Origin: Brachionus rotundiformis
Taxonomy: Eukaryota; Rotifera; Eurotatoria; Ploima; Brachionidae
DNA length: 64,000 bases
Reading direction: 5' to 3'
Assembly: GCA_016802295.1 (NCBI GenBank)
Contig: JAESIW010000065.1
Coordinates: 248,001 to 312,000 of the forward strand
Shown here piece after piece: positions 22,995 to 32,874 of this stretch. Position 1 is the stretch's first letter, and the number at the start of each line of letters is the position of its first letter. A program made the position numbers and the translations under genes. A model generated the notes under the pieces. That model did not search any database, was not told where the DNA came from, and saw only the letters and a list, made by a program, of their open reading frames with translations.

Positions 22995-23413
22995 TTAATT
23001 TTTGTTTGTTTAACAAAGACATCTCTCGTCTTAGAGTAATTAAATGGTAACTAGGCTCATAGTTAATTTATGCCTGCTAAGGGAATAGATCAGTCAATGG
23101 CATTCGATTCCGATCAATTTAATTCCTCTAATCTCGTTCCATTGAATCGGCCTGGGAGCTGACATGATAGCTCGTGCGTTCAGAGCCATCCTTGCTTTTC
23201 CATTGGCTAAGTCGCAACCAAACTAATTGGATAGCAATTGAGTGTGTGCATTTGTGATCATAATAATTTATGTAATTAAGCTTTAAATTTAGGTCTTAAC
23301 TAAAAAACTAGAACTCTAAATTATTTCGAAAAATAGAAGCCATTCATATATTTCTTTTGGAAAAGGTAAATTTTTATTTGTTGAAAATATATATTATTCT
23401 CGGGTTTCTAATA

Positions 23414-23457
23414 AACACACACACTACACACACCATACACCATACACACTCATACAT
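23414..23457. repeat. CA-rich simple repeat
   Basis: Degenerate (CA)n with CATACAC variants, about 290 bases before the PRDM14 start codon. Confidence 0.85.
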
Positions 23458-23632
23458 AAACTCTCACTAGCTCGCGCTCTCTTATTTCTTTATATAAAGA
23501 AAAAAGTATTTTAATTTTAGCTTCATTTATTTCTTTAACGAGTTTTTAACCAATTAGAATATAAAGATTAAATAAAAACCCATGAACCAACCAAATAAAT
23601 TCTAGTTAATTTTCTCATATATATACAAAAAT

Positions 23633-23659
23633 AATATATATATATATATATATATATAT
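23633..23659. repeat. (TA)n microsatellite
   Basis: Uninterrupted TA run about 85 bases before the first PRDM14 coding exon. Confidence 0.9.
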
Positions 23660-23742
23660 TTAAATATATATTCTCTCTATCGTGTCGATTCTAATACGTG
23701 TTGCAAACTTTATTTTTATTTTGTTATTTAGAATCCAAGATT

Positions 23743-26341
23743 ATGAATAGCATGTCAAACATACCGCAGCTGTATCAGGACATGATGCAGCGATCGCCGT
23801 TCGCGGCGGCAATGGCCGCGGCGCAGCTATCTAGCATGGCAAGTAGCAAGCTGAATCCGTTCGGGTTTCAGTCGCAGTTCAGCGCTTTGGCAGCGCTGTC
23901 ACAGTTCAAGAACCCGATGAACCAAGTGCAGGCTATGACGCTGAATGAGCTGAATGAGACGCGACGCGGCCGCCCGGCGCGCAGCATCCACACCGCCGAG
24001 GGCAACAACAGGAGCCGAAGCAGAAGCCCGCACAGCAGCTCGTCCACGGCCAGCGCGCCCAAATCGCTCAATACCAGGACATCTACGCCGAGCAGGAGCC
24101 ACGAGGAGGACAAGTCCGAGTCGGAGATGGACGACGACGAGGACCAGGACATCGAAATAGACGAGATAGACGAGGAAGACTATGACAACAGTGATTTGAA
24201 CACCACGACCACTTCGAGCAAGTCGGCCAAGAGGCATGGCAAAGAAGACTCGTCCAAGCTCACTCCGCCGCCTCCGCCGGCCCCCGCGCCAGTCTACGAC
24301 TTTTCGCTCCAAGCACTCGAAATGTCACTCTACGGATACCTCAGACAAAATGATCCCATGTTCATGGGCCACGCCATTTCTGGCCTCCGCTATCTGGTCG
24401 CACAACAGCACAAACAACAAATGCAGAAACAATTGACTCAAGACGAGCCCAAACAACAAGGCAAGCTATTTTCTGTTTCCATTGGCCCCCCTAATAGAAA
24501 ATTAATTTATCTAATTAATTAGCTTTTTTTGCTATTGGTTAGCAGCAGCTTGCAGAAATATTTTAATTAGTTTTTTTTTCTATTTTATTTACGATAAAAA
24601 TATAATTAAAAACTTGTAGAAGTTTATAAGAATAAAGCTAAAATGCAATGCCGATTGTTAATTCAATCAAAAATCACATAATTTAAACATATTATTATTA
24701 ATTAAGTCGATGCTTTGTGGCCAAAGCAATGTTTGCCCTAAGGCTCACAAATTTAACAAGTTATTAGACTGTAATTATTGGGCCTGTGTATGTGTGTATA
24801 TGTGTGTATGTTTATGTGTCCAAAGCCGAGCCTAGGATTGTTTTATCACGATTTATATTTTCTTTTAACACACTTTTATTTTCCTAGCAGATTATTTGAG
24901 CCCAAATCGTCTCTTTGTTTTTTATTTCTTTGACTAAACATCGCCAAGGTGTGTTAATACTCATTAAATATCTTGTACCTGTCTATTGACGTTGGCTAAG
25001 GATTAATCTAACCACTAATTACAAATTAGACAATTAATTAGCTTCAGAAGTTTTTATTTTAATAATTATAAATTTTATTTTTATTTAATAGAAACATTGT
25101 CGCCATCGTCTTGGTCATGTTCGCCCAAGAACTCCAAAAAAACCAGCTTCTCTATCGAAAATCTGCTCACGAGCTCATCCTCGTCATCGTCGTCCTCCTC
25201 TTCATCGCCAGCGATTGCCGGCCACTCGAGCAACTCGTCTCTGCTTACGCCCACGTCCATGCCCGACGTGGACTTGCCTGACGGCCTTCAAATCCGGCCT
25301 GCTCATGTTCACGACACGGTACACTACGGCGTCTTTTGCAAAAAGACCGTAATAGCCAAAAACACCCGATTTGGTCCGTACCCGGGCAAGTCGGTCGCTC
25401 CTGCCGAGATCAACAAAAACGACCACGACAACAACAGTGCTGCTTGGGAGATGTACACCGATGGCAAGTTGAGCTCGTTCATGGACCCAAAACAGCCGAG
25501 CAGCAGCTCGGCCAAGGCCAACAACCAGTGGATGGTCTATGTGAACTGCGCTCGATTTGCCCAGGAGCAAAATTTGATCGCCGTTCAGTCCGACGGCGAG
25601 ATCTACTATGAAACATGCAAGGACATTGCTCAAGTAAGAGCTAGATCAGATAAAACTGGACTAGTGACTAATTTTTTTGCTTAAAAGGGTCAAGAGTTGT
25701 TGGTATGGTACGGCGATACTTATTTGCAGTTTATGGGAATTCCGGTATCAAGCAAGGACATGGCAGATGAAATAAACGAGAACGAGAGCGATGAGAACAA
25801 GGACGGATACACATGTGACAGATGTGGCAAAGTGTTTGCGTACAAATACTACCGAGACAAGCATTTGAAGTACACTAGATGTGTGGACCAAGGGGACAGA
25901 AAGTTTCCGTGCCACTTGTGCACTAGATCTTTTGAGAAGAGAGACCGATTGCGCATTCACATACTCCATGTTCACGAGAAGCACCGGCCCCACAAGTGCA
26001 CCGTATGCTCAAAGAGCTTTAGTCAATCGTCTAGTTTGAACAAGCACATGAGGGTGCACAGTGGCGAAAGGCCGTACAAGTGTGTCTATTGCAACAAGGC
26101 GTTTACAGCATCCAGTATTCTACGCACTCACATAAGACAGCATTCGGGCGAAAAACCCTTCAAAGTAAACACAATATTAAACAATAAAAGACAATTTAGG
26201 ATTTTGATTTAATTTTATTTTATTTTTTTCTAGTGTAAATATTGTGGCAAAGCGTTTGCGTCTCATGCAGCCCATGACAGTCACGTTAGACGTACCCACT
26301 GCATAAACAACAAAGACAAAGAAGCAAATTTAATTGTTTAG
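23743..26341 (+). CDS. PRDM14: PRDM14 transcriptional regulator (PR/SET domain plus zinc fingers)
   Basis: Four coding exons: 23743-24460, 25092-25633, 25688-26164 and 26234-26341, giving 614 residues (human about 571). Exon 1 encodes a low-complexity Ser/acidic region and then VYDFSLQALEMSLYGYL...GHAISGLRYLV, like the pre-PR segment by which vertebrate PRDM14 binds CBFA2T2/MTG proteins. Exon 2 holds the PR domain (LPDGLQI, GVFCKKTVIAKNTRFGPYPGK, AWEMYTDGKLSSFMD, WMVYVNCARFAQEQNLIAVQ, IYYETCKDI), completed in exon 3 by GQELLVWYGDTYLQF. Five zinc fingers follow. The first is C2HC-like (CDRCGKVFAYKYYRDKHLKYTRC), then RSFEKRDRLRIHILHVH, SFSQSSSLNKHMRVH, AFTASSILRTHIRQH and AFASHAAHDSHVRRTH. These are nearly identical to human PRDM14 fingers 1-5; the human sixth finger is absent. 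Exons 1-2 are strikingly GC-rich for this window. Confidence 0.96.
24461..25091 (+). other. 631-base intron of PRDM14 with a GC donor
   Basis: Exon 1 reads ...KQQ + G, then GCAAGC; the acceptor is TTTAATAG at 25084-25091. Joining makes GAA ACA TTG (E-T-L), phase 1, and restores an open frame into the PR exon. No usable GT donor lies in frame between the pre-PR segment and the stop at 24520-24522. Confidence 0.65.
24785..24819. repeat. GT-rich simple repeat
   Basis: TGTGTATGTGTGTATATG-type run inside the first PRDM14 intron. Confidence 0.85.
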
Positions 26342-29142
26342 TTTTAAAAGCCAGTATTTAATTTAATTTATTGTGTATCAAATTTCAATGTATCTCGGAC
26401 TGGTCATTGTTGTAAAACTTCCTCTCAATTAAATTAATCTAGGCTAAACATTTTTAAAATTTTTAAATGAAGACTTAGTTAGACTTCATTACTTTTTTTT
26501 TTCTATTTTATTTTGTTCTTTGCTGTTGAGTTTTTTAAATTTGATATCGTAAGAGAAAATTGTTACTATTTTTTAACTATTTGATGATTTGTAATTAGAA
26601 CTCTTTTTTTATCCTATTTATATTTTTCGAAACAAATAAAAAAAAATTTTAAAAGAAAATTAATCTCTTTTGGTTGTACATTTGATTGAAAAGAAAAAGA
26701 ATTTTTTTTTGGTTTAAACAAATATAATTTATAAATCGAATACAATTTAATATTTGTCCACTTTTAATCACTTGCTATAAATGCGAACAATTTTAGCTTG
26801 TTGTTTGTTGTAAGAGTTCGCATTTACATGGTCTCAATATATTTTATTAAATTAAATACTAATTTAGTATTAAATATTGTCTTGTACAGATTCCATGTCA
26901 AATTGGTTTAAGCAAACAATTCTTTAATCCTGTACAAAATTCATGACTTTTATCTTAATTAAAAAAAATGCCAATATGAATTTTAATTAGTTTAAAATTT
27001 GTTTGATTTATAATATGAGCAAATTTTATGCCAAATTTTAGCAAAATCAAATTGAATCACATCACAAGATCACTTTAACAAATCTATCTATTTATTGTAA
27101 TTGTAATTAGCTTTTAAAATAAAAAATGTCTGGGGATTAAACTAAATTGCTTTAAATTAATGTCAATCAGAAATATTTCATTTCAGTAGTTTTTACTAAA
27201 CCATTTTAAGATATAATTTAAGTTGGATCAAATACACACACTTGTCAGACATGTTTGAGTCCATTAAAAATATTATTAATGGGAATACTTCAAATGATAA
27301 TTCATTTAAAAGCATATAAATCTGTATATCAGACCTTTATTTTATTAAATAAAATTATAAAATCTAATTTTTATTAGTGCAAATTTATCGGATACAAAAG
27401 AGCTTTTCTGTTTATTCCATGCTAAATAATTAAAATATACTTTATTAAACAAATATAATCAATAAATTTCATGACAATTTATTTTCAAATTATTGACCAT
27501 TCAAATTAATATTAATTTTTTTTATTGTATTTACTTATAAATTTAAAAAATAGTTTAAGCGAAGCCTTGGCAGGGTGAAATGGAAACTTTGTCCTTCCTT
27601 TCAGCCACATGATAATAATTTTGATAAAATGTTAAATAAGTTGAATTTTTGAAAAGTTAGAAAATGTTACAGAAAATTATAATTTGAATAACTTGGTTAT
27701 ATTTTTAAATAAAGCAATTTTATTTAGAAAAAAAAACAGAGGCTTACAGAGCACCAATTTCTTGGAAAAGTTTAACTACGAAAGTCATAGAAGCTTCAAT
27801 TGTCTATTTAAACAAAGATATGACATATTCAAGACAAAAAAAAAGAGGTCCTCATCTTCAACTACCTATAAAAATTATTTATGAATTTTATTTCTGGGTA
27901 TCTAGTTACCATAGATGTGGTCCTAGTAAGATGATTTCGCAAGCTTGCTGTTGCAAATAATTTTATTTTTATCATTATTAATCAAGAAACCAATTTAAAT
28001 TAACAGTTCAAAATAAAATCTAAAGCAGCCATAGAAATAAAGTTTATTCAAATTTTCAAACAAAATAGAATTAATAAGAGCATTAAATTAATGTATAAAA
28101 TAAATGTTCTTAAAATTTAAACATTTAAATATGTAATAGATTAATATAGCAGTGAAATGGCTTTTTGGAAACAGAATTTGATCAAATAAATTTAAAATAA
28201 TTAAATAATTAAATAAAATAAAGTATCAAATAATATAAAAAGTCTTTGATTTCAGTTTATGTATAACATAATTAAAATTTTTGCTAAAATTTTTTCGATT
28301 AACTAAACCGGTTTCTTGTTATTTTCTTATGCAATAAAACTTATTTACTCTATGGATAAAGTTATTAGAATATTTAAAGATTTTTTTTTATAGTTGTTAG
28401 TTTTAGTCAAAGTTAAAAGCATCCGTTTTAATTGTCGTTTAAAAATAATAAAGTCGATCAGTAATTATTAAACAGGTTTTTTGGGTTCATTTAATAGGCT
28501 TAAAAATACAAAAATTTATCTTACTTTACTTGTTAATTGTGTAAGTGAATTTTAAAAAAATATCAGGAGCTTAAAAATTAAAATTTATAGTGCATTTAAA
28601 ATAACTGATCACCAAATAGCACTGAATTAATCAATTAATTTTTTTGCTCAAAGGAAATATTGTTAAATAAAAGGTGCGCATCAGCAGAAAAGATTATACT
28701 ATTGATTTTTTTTCTAATTTTTTGAAAATAAGATCAAAAAAAGTGCAAAAATAATAACAAGATTTGCCTCAAGTATAAAATTAATCACCTTTAATTTGAA
28801 AAAACTTTCTACTGAATCAACAAAAAAAACATTTCCTTTAGAATGAAAAACAAATGAAATTAAAATACATACCATAATAAAAAAGTAAATATAAAAATTT
28901 AAGTTTACATATCTAAAAATATCAGTATCAGAAATTGTTGAAAGGAAATAGAAACAAATGAACTATTTTATTACTTAAATTTCATTAAATTGCGTCAATT
29001 TTTTAAGACTAGATTAGTTTAATAGAGTTACGTGAAAGATTTACCCTCTTATAAAATATAGAAATAATTAATCTTGAATAGAAAAAACTTTTATTGAATT
29101 TAAAATTAATTTGAAAAAATTAAATATAATATAAATTTATGG
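26342..29142. other. 2.8-kb gene-free AT-rich region
   Basis: Starts with the PRDM14 3' untranslated region (AATAAA-like signals near 26633). Apart from two short less AT-rich patches (27.56-27.61 and 27.74-27.95 kb) of unknown nature, I see no genes, RNA genes or clear repeats. Confidence 0.5.
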
Positions 29143-30371
29143 TTATTGCTTTAATGTTTTACATACATGCCTTCTTTGGGTTTGCCATAAGAAAATACTT
29201 AAAATTATTGTACTGATACCCAATGTCAATGAAAATATTAGGGTTGGAAATTCGCCCTTTGAAAAAACAAACAAAATAAAATGAAATTTAATAATATAAT
29301 CTAAATTACTTCTTGTAAACATTTGTATCCATGAAAATTTGGCTTACATTCACATAAGAAATTACCCGGACCATTTTCCACACAACGTGAATTCATAGTG
29401 CAATCAATGTAAGAACTAAAATTACTTCCACATAAATTTTTCCTACCAATACAAGAGCCTGATGTGATATTAGTCCATGAATAACGTCCGCCTGGACATG
29501 AACAAATATCAGCACCTAAGTCTGTCAGGTACAGTTCGTTTAGACTAATAAACCCAGAAAATGTAGCCAAATTACCACACTCTTCTAAAGTATTATTACG
29601 AACATCTCTTAAAAAAATAAATGAAAATTCAAATCTGATTATTTTTGTTAAGGAACAACAATATTTCACTTTTAAAAGCCTAATAAAAAAACTTTAATAA
29701 ATTAACCTTTTTAATTAATCGGTTTCTTTTAATCTTAATTAAATTTGATTTAAACCTTTGATTTTTTACTTAACAAACAAAACGTATTTTTACAGGACTT
29801 TTTAAAGTTGTAATTAGATACAATTAAAGAATACGAAATAACACCTAAGACTTGCTAAAATATACGAAATACCAAATAAAATTCAAGTTGTTCTTTAAGA
29901 TAGATTATCTTTTATATATTAAGATATAACAATTTAGAATAAAAATATTAAAAATAATTAATGTATTAATCCTATTTGATTTGAAATTATTTAAAAAAAA
30001 TTACAATATTGCCGTAGTTCGAATTTTATCTCTGTTTAAAATTCCGACAGTGTTTGACAATTTTTCAATGTAACAACCCATATAATCTATAGCCATAATA
30101 GAGTCATTTAATTTTTTATTAACACAACATCTGTATTCCATCGTGAACCCGTTGTCATCGCAAAATTCTTTTACTCTTTGAGATATTGTTGGAGTTTTAC
30201 AAAATTCTGGTCTACAAACATTGTCTTCGATGGTTTTTAGATTTACCTAAGCAAATAAATAAATCTTGTGAAATTTAGGTTTAAATTTTTTACAATTTGT
30301 TCCTCGAAATTAATCGCACAAACTATAGAGTACAGAAAAACGATTAAACATCCAGATGTAAAAAAATTCAT
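29143..30371 (-). CDS. ATRAID: ATRAID (APR3) homologue, single-pass EGF-like membrane glycoprotein
   Basis: Only visible after joining four exons: 30294-30371, 30005-30246, 29310-29607 and 29143-29256 (introns of 47, 397 and 53 bases), giving 243 residues (human ~229). All phases fit. Exon 1 is a signal peptide (MNFFTSGCLIVFL... with cleavage expected after VCA). Exon 2 has the Cys-rich VCRPEFC...FCDDN...YRCCVNKKL. Exon 3 runs from LDVRNNTLEECGNLATFSGF through ICSCPGGRYSWTNITSGSCIGRKNLC to an EGF-like ENGPGNFLCECKPNFHGYKC. Exon 4 is a membrane helix (LIFSLTLGISTIILSIFLW) and short tail QTQRRH. Order, cysteines and the GYKC-TM-QRR end match vertebrate ATRAID, a lysosomal/endosomal membrane protein linked to cell differentiation and bisphosphonate response. 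It lies head-to-head with frataxin. Confidence 0.9.
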
Positions 30372-30519
30372 TTTTAAAATTAAAAAAATTGAATTAGTTA
30401 ATAAATTATCATATGATATAAATAAATATAAAGCAAAGTACTTTATAAAGTTAGTTTTGAAGCAATTAGAATATTTAAAAATAGCTTTATTCTTGCATGA
30501 TTATTAAAACTGAGTGAAA
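30372..30519. promoter_or_regulatory. 148-base divergent intergenic region, ATRAID / frataxin
   Basis: Only 148 bases separate the two start codons, so both promoters and 5' untranslated regions must overlap or be very short. No clear TATA or initiator motif can be separated from the AT-rich background. Confidence 0.5.
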
Positions 30520-31050
30520 ATGAATAATTTTTTTAAGTCTAGAATTATTTTTAATACTTTTTTAAAAGTCCAGACATTAAGTTTTCCAAAATGCACACAA
30601 ATGCCAGTGCGTAAAATATCTCTTAAATCTCCCATAAAAACTAATACATCAAATTTTGATGGAACTGAAAAATATACCAACGATATTAAATTGCATTATG
30701 AAAAAATTTCAAATGAAACACTGGAGTCCTTAACTGAACGACTAGATGAATTATCCGACGAATTAGATAACCTAATCTCGAATGAATACGATGTATCATT
30801 TAGCAATGGTGTTCTTAATTTAAAACTAGGTGCTGAACATGGAACTTATGTAATCAATAAACAGACACCTAATCTACAAATTTGGCTTTCATCACCTATA
30901 AGTGGACCTAAAAGATTTGATTTTATTAATAATACATGGATCTATAAGAGAACAGGTGAGACTTTACACGATCTTTTAACCAAAGAGTTGAGTGATATTT
31001 TCAAAACTCCGATTGATATGTCAAAGTGTTCCTTTAGTCTTAAAAACTGA
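30520..31050 (+). CDS. FXN: frataxin, mitochondrial iron-sulfur assembly regulator
   Basis: Single exon, 176 residues from the ATG at 30520. Frataxin binds the NFS1-ISCU complex in the mitochondrial matrix and stimulates persulfide transfer for Fe-S cluster synthesis. The N-terminus (NNFFKSRIIFNTFLKVQ...) is basic with few acidic residues, fitting a targeting peptide; the mature domain begins near residue 65. Visible landmarks: the acidic first helix (LESLTERLDELSDELDNL), the beta-sheet core NGVLNLKLG...GTYVINKQTPNLQIWLSSPISGPKRFDF with the conserved Asn and Trp that contact the complex, and the second helix LHDLLTKELSDIF. The family is unmistakable and complete. Confidence 0.96.
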   Translation: MNNFFKSRIIFNTFLKVQTLSFPKCTQMPVRKISLKSPIKTNTSNFDGTEKYTNDIKLHYEKISNETLESLTERLDELSDELDNLISNEYDVSFSNGVLNLKLGAEHGTYVINKQTPNLQIWLSSPISGPKRFDFINNTWIYKRTGETLHDLLTKELSDIFKTPIDMSKCSFSLKN

Positions 31051-31215
31051 TTATTTCAATAAATATTATACAAATAAAATTTTGTTTAAAATTAATTTAA
31101 AAAAAGAGCTTTAAATCTCTGGCTATAAAATAAAAAACAATTAATAATAATAATTATCAAAGTGAATAAAATTCATCAAAAGAAAAGCTTTATTCTAAAA
31201 CCTGAATGCACTTTA

Positions 31216-32426
31216 ATGTGTCCAAAAGAAGAATATGACATGAGAGTGAAAAATAATTTGGTAAATTCTTTGGAAAAATTTGTCAACAAGTATTAAAAAA
31301 ATACAAAAATAAAAAACAAGAATATTTTTATTTTTATTAATCCAGCTCAAAAATTGAGTATAAATTAGTTAAAGAATATGGTCGACCAGCTGCTGGTAAA
31401 ATCATAAAATCAAATGAATTAAGAACTATAGACACTCTGATGAAAACAACAAATTATTTAATAAGAAGGTTATATTTATAAATTATAATTATAGAGTTAA
31501 ATAATATTTTTTTAAGAGTTTACACACGACAAAATTTTGATTTTGTATCAAGGTATGAATTTGTTTTTGATCGTCTTCGATCTATTCGACAAGATATGAT
31601 CATAGGACGATATAATAGTGAAAAATCGAATCGAATTCATGAAATAATTTTATGTTTTTATCTTGTCGCTGATTACAAGCTTTGCAATTCAAATAGATAT
31701 GATGAATTTATGAACTATCAGCATGTAAAGGAAGTTCTCAATTTAATCATATCAAGTCAATTTTGTACCAAGAAAAGCTGGTTCTACTCTGTTTATCTCT
31801 TAATGAATCTAAAAAACTTTACTTCGATCAACAATGTTTTAAAAACCTGGAAAAATCAAAAGTAAAATATATCAAATTAACAATTTGTTAATTAACTAGT
31901 CAAATTTTAGCCTTGAATATCCTCTAAATGAATGCATTAGCCTAAGTAAAGCGTATTTAAATCGTAATTATGTTAGAATATTTAAAATTTATAAAAGTTT
32001 ACCACTTTTATGTCAATTGGCATTCCATCGTCGAATACCTGAAATAGAAATGTATACTTCCTAATTAAATTAGGATAGAATTTAAAAATTTTCAATTTAG
32101 AGAAATGATAAAGATAATGAATGTTGCCTATTCATTTAAAAACTCTAAATATTCTGTGGAAAATTTTTTGAACATTTCATTGCTTAATGGGAGACATAGT
32201 TTAGAAAAATATGTGGAAAAAAATTTGTTAACAATTGATATGGATAACAATATACTTTTTTCAAAGCAACATTCTCTTAATAATATGAATGTAACATTTA
32301 AATAAAAATAAATTACTTTTAAAAATTTTCAATGAAAAGATTGTTCGCGAGCAATTTGATTTTATTGATGATAAATTAGCCGAAATAACAGAAGTAGATT
32401 TTATTCTTGAAAGTTATTGCGTTTAA
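31216..32426 (+). CDS. SAC3D1: SAC3D1-like protein (SAC3/GANP domain)
   Basis: Six exons: 31216-31289, 31346-31468, 31517-31861, 31911-32051, 32101-32290 and 32340-32426, with introns of 48-56 bases. All joins keep frame; at least 319 residues. Family signatures: CTLMCPKEE (the CPxMCP...E block), YKLVKEYGRPAAGK, RYEFVFDRLRSIRQDM, and helical repeats with WFYSVYLLMNLKN, NRNYVRIFKIYKSLPLLCQLAFHRRI. SAC3D1/SHD1 is a small SAC3-domain protein tied to centrosomes and STAT signalling in vertebrates; SAC3/GANP relatives act in mRNA export. The start is uncertain: the frame and the conserved KPECTL continue upstream of the ATG at 31216 to about 31162 with no ATG, so a further 5' exon or a non-ATG start is likely. 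Confidence 0.85.
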
Positions 32427-32874
32427 TTTAAAAAAGTATATTTATCAATTAATCTTAAATAAATTTTTTTATAAAAAATAATAAAGTAATAAATTTTTAT
32501 TTTTTTATTTAAAATTTTAAAATTTTAACAAATTAATTTAAATTTAAAATGTAAAAATGTATATTAAAATTCTCCGAACTTTAGAATAAGTAAACTTCAG
32601 TTTCAACGAAACGAATCATTAAAACGCCATTCATTGAAATTTAAAAATTATTAAAACCATTTATTTAATTAATATTTATTAAAAAAAATTCTAAAATTTT
32701 AATTTTTTATTTTATTAAAATATGTCATAAATTTAGCATTTATTACTTTTTAGTTAAATATAAATGATTGTAATTTGGCATTCTATAAAAATAAAAGGAT
32801 TGAAAAATTTTCTATTTATATAATTTTTATAATTTAAATTTATTAAGTTTTTTTATAATTTAAAATATAACTAA
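32427..32874. other. AT-rich spacer
   Basis: Nothing recognised beyond extreme AT content. Confidence 0.5.

Larger units (their letters stand above)
18039..23742. other. 5.7-kb gene-free region upstream of PRDM14
   Basis: The longest gene-free stretch in the window. 18.0-20.6 kb is monotonous AT-rich DNA. From about 20.8 kb onward there are islands of more balanced composition (20.86-21.05, 21.3-21.7, 21.94-22.13, 23.0-23.25 kb). Simple repeats and a degenerate duplication are also present. Such islands upstream of a developmental transcription factor could be enhancers or 5' non-coding exons. An acceptor-like TTATTTAG ends at 23730, 12 bases before the PRDM14 ATG, which implies an upstream leader exon or trans-splicing. 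Confidence 0.5.

Noticed and set aside
23899..24312. 137-residue antisense ORF and other long ORFs opposite or shifted to PRDM14
   Set aside because: Shadow frames produced by the high GC content and few stops in the PRDM14 exon; rich in R/V/L without domain logic.
27684..27884. 66-residue ORF on the + strand
   Set aside because: Starts with TTG, low-complexity K/N/F composition, no homology seen and no splice context.
31596..31865. Stand-alone 89-residue ORF
   Set aside because: It is part of exon 3 of the SAC3D1-like gene; the last residue and stop come from reading into the intron.
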